From JADZEM01 sp046328125 (lineage in GTDB: Bacteria; Chloroflexota; UBA6077; JACCZL01), in contig JAXLXF010000014.1 in assembly GCA_046328125.1 (NCBI GenBank), positions 96,575 through 160,574 of the forward strand: 64,000 nt of DNA, in the 5' to 3' direction. Under the pieces are notes generated by a model, which was given only the letters and a program-made list of their open reading frames with translations, was not told the DNA's origin and did no database searches. Positions within the stretch are counted from its first letter, which is position 1, and each line of letters opens with the position of its first letter. A program made the translations under genes and the position numbers. Positions 61,896 through 64,000 of the stretch are shown here, piece by piece.

Positions 61896-62426
61896 TTACT
61901 CCGCGCCGACGAGGTACGCCGTCTTCACCCAGCCCGTCTTCTTGGTGTCAGACTGGACTCGCGCCCACTCGTTACCCGAGACTTCCAACACCGTCACCGT
62001 CGTCCCTTCCAGCAGGCCGGCCGGCTGGCGCGCGTTCTGGCGCGGCGCCGAGTAGAGCACGACGCCCTGGCCGTCCGTGTTGGCGACCCTGGCCCGGCTC
62101 CCCACCGCGAGCGCCTGGGCGGGAGTCGTCGCCGAGCCGGCAGCTGCCGGGTCCGCTGAGGCAACCTGCGCTTTCGGGACGGGCGCCGCGCCGTCGGTCG
62201 GGCGGGATGGCGTCGGGCGCTGCAACGAGCCGGTGAGCGAACGCGGCAGCGTCAGGTCAACGGTCTGGCTCAGCAGGCCCAGCCCGACGATCCCGACCAC
62301 CACCAGTGCCACCAGCATCAACACCAGCGGCGCCGAGTCCTCGGCCGAACGACCACGGCCCCGACGTGCCCGGGGTGTGGTGCGGGGAACAGGTTGGCTG
62401 TGTGGCGCGCGAACGGCGATGGCCAT
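61896..62426 (-). CDS. Membrane-anchored SH3-like domain protein
   Basis: This 176-residue protein has a basic Arg-rich N-terminus, one membrane span (LVLMLVALVVVGIVGLGLL), a Pro/Thr linker and a C-terminal SH3b-like domain: ARVANTDGQGVVLYSAPRQN, GLLEGTTVTVLEVSGNEWARVQSDTKKTGWVKTAYL. It is probably bound to the cell envelope. Similar in architecture to the lipoprotein at 25039. No function is assigned. Confidence 0.78.
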   Translation of the reverse strand: MAIAVRAPHSQPVPRTTPRARRGRGRSAEDSAPLVLMLVALVVVGIVGLGLLSQTVDLTLPRSLTGSLQRPTPSRPTDGAAPVPKAQVASADPAAAGSATTPAQALAVGSRARVANTDGQGVVLYSAPRQNARQPAGLLEGTTVTVLEVSGNEWARVQSDTKKTGWVKTAYLVGAE

Positions 62427-62814
62427 GGCTCTGGCCCCTTCCAGCGTGGTAGGCGACCGGCGACGGGGGGCGATGGCGGAATCTTGGCGGAACAGTCCAG
62501 ACTGGCCGTTTCATCGACGCTCGCGCGGGCCAGAATCCATCATACGCAGGCGGCGTTCCAGCGTTTTGTCTACTCGACCAGTTTTGTGCACCCTTTTCGG
62601 CAGTTTCGTCACAACCCTGACACAGCGGCCACTGCCATCGCAGCTGTGACCCCCGTCATCGCATGAGAGTGACGTCGATCACAGCACGATGCCAGAGGAT
62701 GCTGTACCGTTCGATGCAAGACGGATGGTGCGCGGCCGGCGAGCAGTGTCCTTGACAGGCGTTCCGGCGCGCACGATAGTCCCGAGCATCACCGACGAGT
62801 GAGGGTGAACGAGC
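62427..62814. other. Intergenic region before histidine kinase
   Basis: This 388-bp gap between divergent genes contains a promoter-like TTGACA-N17-GATAGT at 62752-62780 for the histidine kinase and GAGGGTGAACGAGC as its leader. No other element is recognised. Confidence 0.5.
62752..62780 (+). promoter_or_regulatory. Sigma-70-type promoter of histidine kinase gene
   Basis: The -35 is TTGACA at 62752-62757, the spacer 17 bp, and the -10 is GATAGT at 62775-62780. The ATG is 35 bp downstream. Confidence 0.6.
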
Positions 62815-64000
62815 ATGAGCGGCGACGATCCCGACGGCGCGAGTGGCGAGCTCCAGCGCCTGCGCGACGAGGTCGCGCGGCTCTCAGGGGCGCTCCAGAG
62901 CAGCCAGCAGCGTGAGTCTGCCCTCCAGAGCCAGGCAACCGCCACCGCCGATGTGCTCCGCGCGATCGCCTCATCGCCGGCCGATCTCCAGCCGGTCATC
63001 GCCACCGTCGTCGAGGCCGCCATCCGACTCTGCGGCGCCGACGGCGGTTCGCTCTGGGAGGTCGACGGCGACAGCATGCGATCTCTCTACCGAGTCGTGC
63101 CGGGCAGTCCCCCCGACGCCGGTCATCCGCTCACCCGACGGATCTCACGCCGGTTGATGACCGGGCGAGCGATCGTCGAACTGTGCCCCGTTCACGTGAC
63201 TGACCTCCTGGCTGAGTCGGACGCAGAGTATGGCGAGGGCAAGGCTATCCAGGCCGAAACTGGCTACCGGACCGGGCTGGCCGTCCCGTTGGTGCGGGAG
63301 AGCAAGGCGATCGGGGCCCTGGTGCTGGTTCGGATGGAGGTCCGCTCGTTCAGCGACCGCGAGGTCGCCCTCCTGGAGGCGTTCGCGGATCAGGCCGTCA
63401 TCGCGATCGAGAACGCCCGTCTCTTCCAGCAAGTCGAGGAGAAGAGCCAGCAGCTCGAAGTCGCCAGCAAGCACAAATCCGACTTCCTGGCCAACATGTC
63501 CCACGAGCTGCGGACGCCACTCAACGCCGTGATTGGCTACTCCGAGATGCTCCAGGAGGAGGCCGAAGACCTGGAAGCGGAGGCGTTCATCCCCGACCTC
63601 CAGAAGATCAACGCGGCCGGCAAGCATCTGCTCGGCCTCATCAACGACATCCTCGATCTCTCGAAGATCGAAGCCGGCAAGATGGAGCTGTTCCTGGAGA
63701 CCGTGGACGTGGCGGCGCTCGTCCAGGACGTCTCCACCACGGTCGGCCCGCTGCTCGCCAAGAACGGCAACGAGCTGGTCATCGAGGTCAGCCCCGAGGT
63801 CGGCGAGATGGAGGCGGACGCCACCAAGCTCCGCCAGATCCTGTTCAACCTGCTCGGCAACGCCGCCAAGTTCACCGATCACGGGCGTATCGAGCTGCGA
63901 GTCGAGAGGGGCGAGGGGCGAGAGGCGAGGGGCAAGGAGGAAGTGATGCCCGCAGGGGGCGCGATGAATCGCGCCCGTACAGCGGCCACCCTGGTAGGGG
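62815..64000 (+). CDS. GAF-domain histidine kinase, partial, with repeat insertion at the end
   Basis: The frame is open to the window end (about 395 codons). It has an N-terminal coiled coil (ELQRLRDEVARLSGALQSSQQRESALQ), a GAF domain (VIATVVEAAIRLCGADGGSLWEV through SDREVALLEAFADQAVIAIENARLFQQVEE), a HisKA dimerisation domain with the phospho-acceptor His in NMSHELRTPLNAVIGYSEML, and the start of the ATPase domain (KLRQILFNLLGNAAKFTDHG, the N box). After IELRV, at 63903, the sequence switches to the GAGGGGCGAGGGG repeat and then to the GGGCGCGATGAATCGC palindrome, still in frame (encoding GAMNRART). The protein end lies outside. Confidence 0.88.
   Translation, partial: MSGDDPDGASGELQRLRDEVARLSGALQSSQQRESALQSQATATADVLRAIASSPADLQPVIATVVEAAIRLCGADGGSLWEVDGDSMRSLYRVVPGSPPDAGHPLTRRISRRLMTGRAIVELCPVHVTDLLAESDAEYGEGKAIQAETGYRTGLAVPLVRESKAIGALVLVRMEVRSFSDREVALLEAFADQAVIAIENARLFQQVEEKSQQLEVASKHKSDFLANMSHELRTPLNAVIGYSEMLQEEAEDLEAEAFIPDLQKINAAGKHLLGLINDILDLSKIEAGKMELFLETVDVAALVQDVSTTVGPLLAKNGNELVIEVSPEVGEMEADATKLRQILFNLLGNAAKFTDHGRIELRVERGEGREARGKEEVMPAGGAMNRARTAATLVG
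63903..64000. repeat. Composite repeat inside histidine kinase gene (truncated by window)
   Basis: The left outer arm GAGAGGGGCGAGGGGCGAG begins at 63903, and the palindromic unit GGGCGCGATGAATCGCGCCC starts at 63957; the right arm begins with GTAGGGG at 63994 and continues outside. It is the same layout as in the RND gene. Confidence 0.75.

Overview
The window is high-GC bacterial DNA (about two thirds G+C by eye). Dense short intergenic gaps, GTG starts, secreted Pro/Ser-rich proteins, several families of palindromic intergenic repeats, VLRF1-type release-factor homologues, a Ser/Thr kinase fused to WD40 repeats, and an oligopeptide ABC system next to enolase- and amidohydrolase-superfamily enzymes together suggest a free-living Chloroflexota (Thermomicrobia-like) bacterium. 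That is an inference from gene content; no rRNA, tRNA or marker protein settles it.

Layout. 1-0.9 kb: an IS1182-type transposase cut by the window edge. 1.2-3.5 kb: a secreted collagen-like protein and a group-2 sigma factor. 3.7-8.7 kb: a VLRF1/Vms1-like protein, a Lon-like protease, and a DUF4342-YbaK pair. 8.9-14.3 kb: one operon with an acetyl-CoA-synthetase-like enzyme, 2-oxoacid dehydrogenase E1-alpha, E1-beta and E2, and a free-standing acyl carrier protein; no E3 is present. 14.4-17.9 kb: a USP-CBS protein, an alpha/beta hydrolase with a small unknown protein, and an adenosine-specific-kinase family protein. 17.9-28 kb: surface and secreted proteins (beta-helix adhesin, CAP protein under a c-di-GMP-I riboswitch, SH3 lipoprotein, Excalibur protein) and a Ser/Thr kinase-WD40 protein. 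28-36 kb: beta-mannosidase, M48 protease, PPOX protein, stand-alone receiver proteins, SGNH hydrolase. 36-53.5 kb: catabolic and uptake genes (three amidohydrolases, an oligopeptide-type ABC system with two substrate-binding paralogues but no ATPase, two enolase-superfamily genes of which one carries an in-frame amber codon, NeuB-like synthase, SDR). 53.7-64 kb: chemoreceptor, RND transporter, orphan MNT nucleotidyltransferase, IS630 element, SH3 protein, and a hybrid-looking GAF histidine kinase that runs off the end.

Two observations stand out. First, a 38-bp motif built of roughly 11-bp-phased half-sites (GTTGCC, CGTTGC, GTGAAC, TTGC and their complements) lies upstream of at least seven genes in the first 17.4 kb: sigma factor, VLRF1, DUF4342-YbaK, USP-CBS, alpha/beta hydrolase, collagen-like protein and the acs operon. 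It looks like the operator of a stress regulon and resembles the direct-repeat sites of OmpR/PhoB-type regulators. Second, a palindromic repeat found between genes at 23.7 kb also sits inside two coding sequences, the RND transporter and the histidine kinase. In both it keeps the frame open and is read in the same frame, giving the shared peptide GAMNRA.
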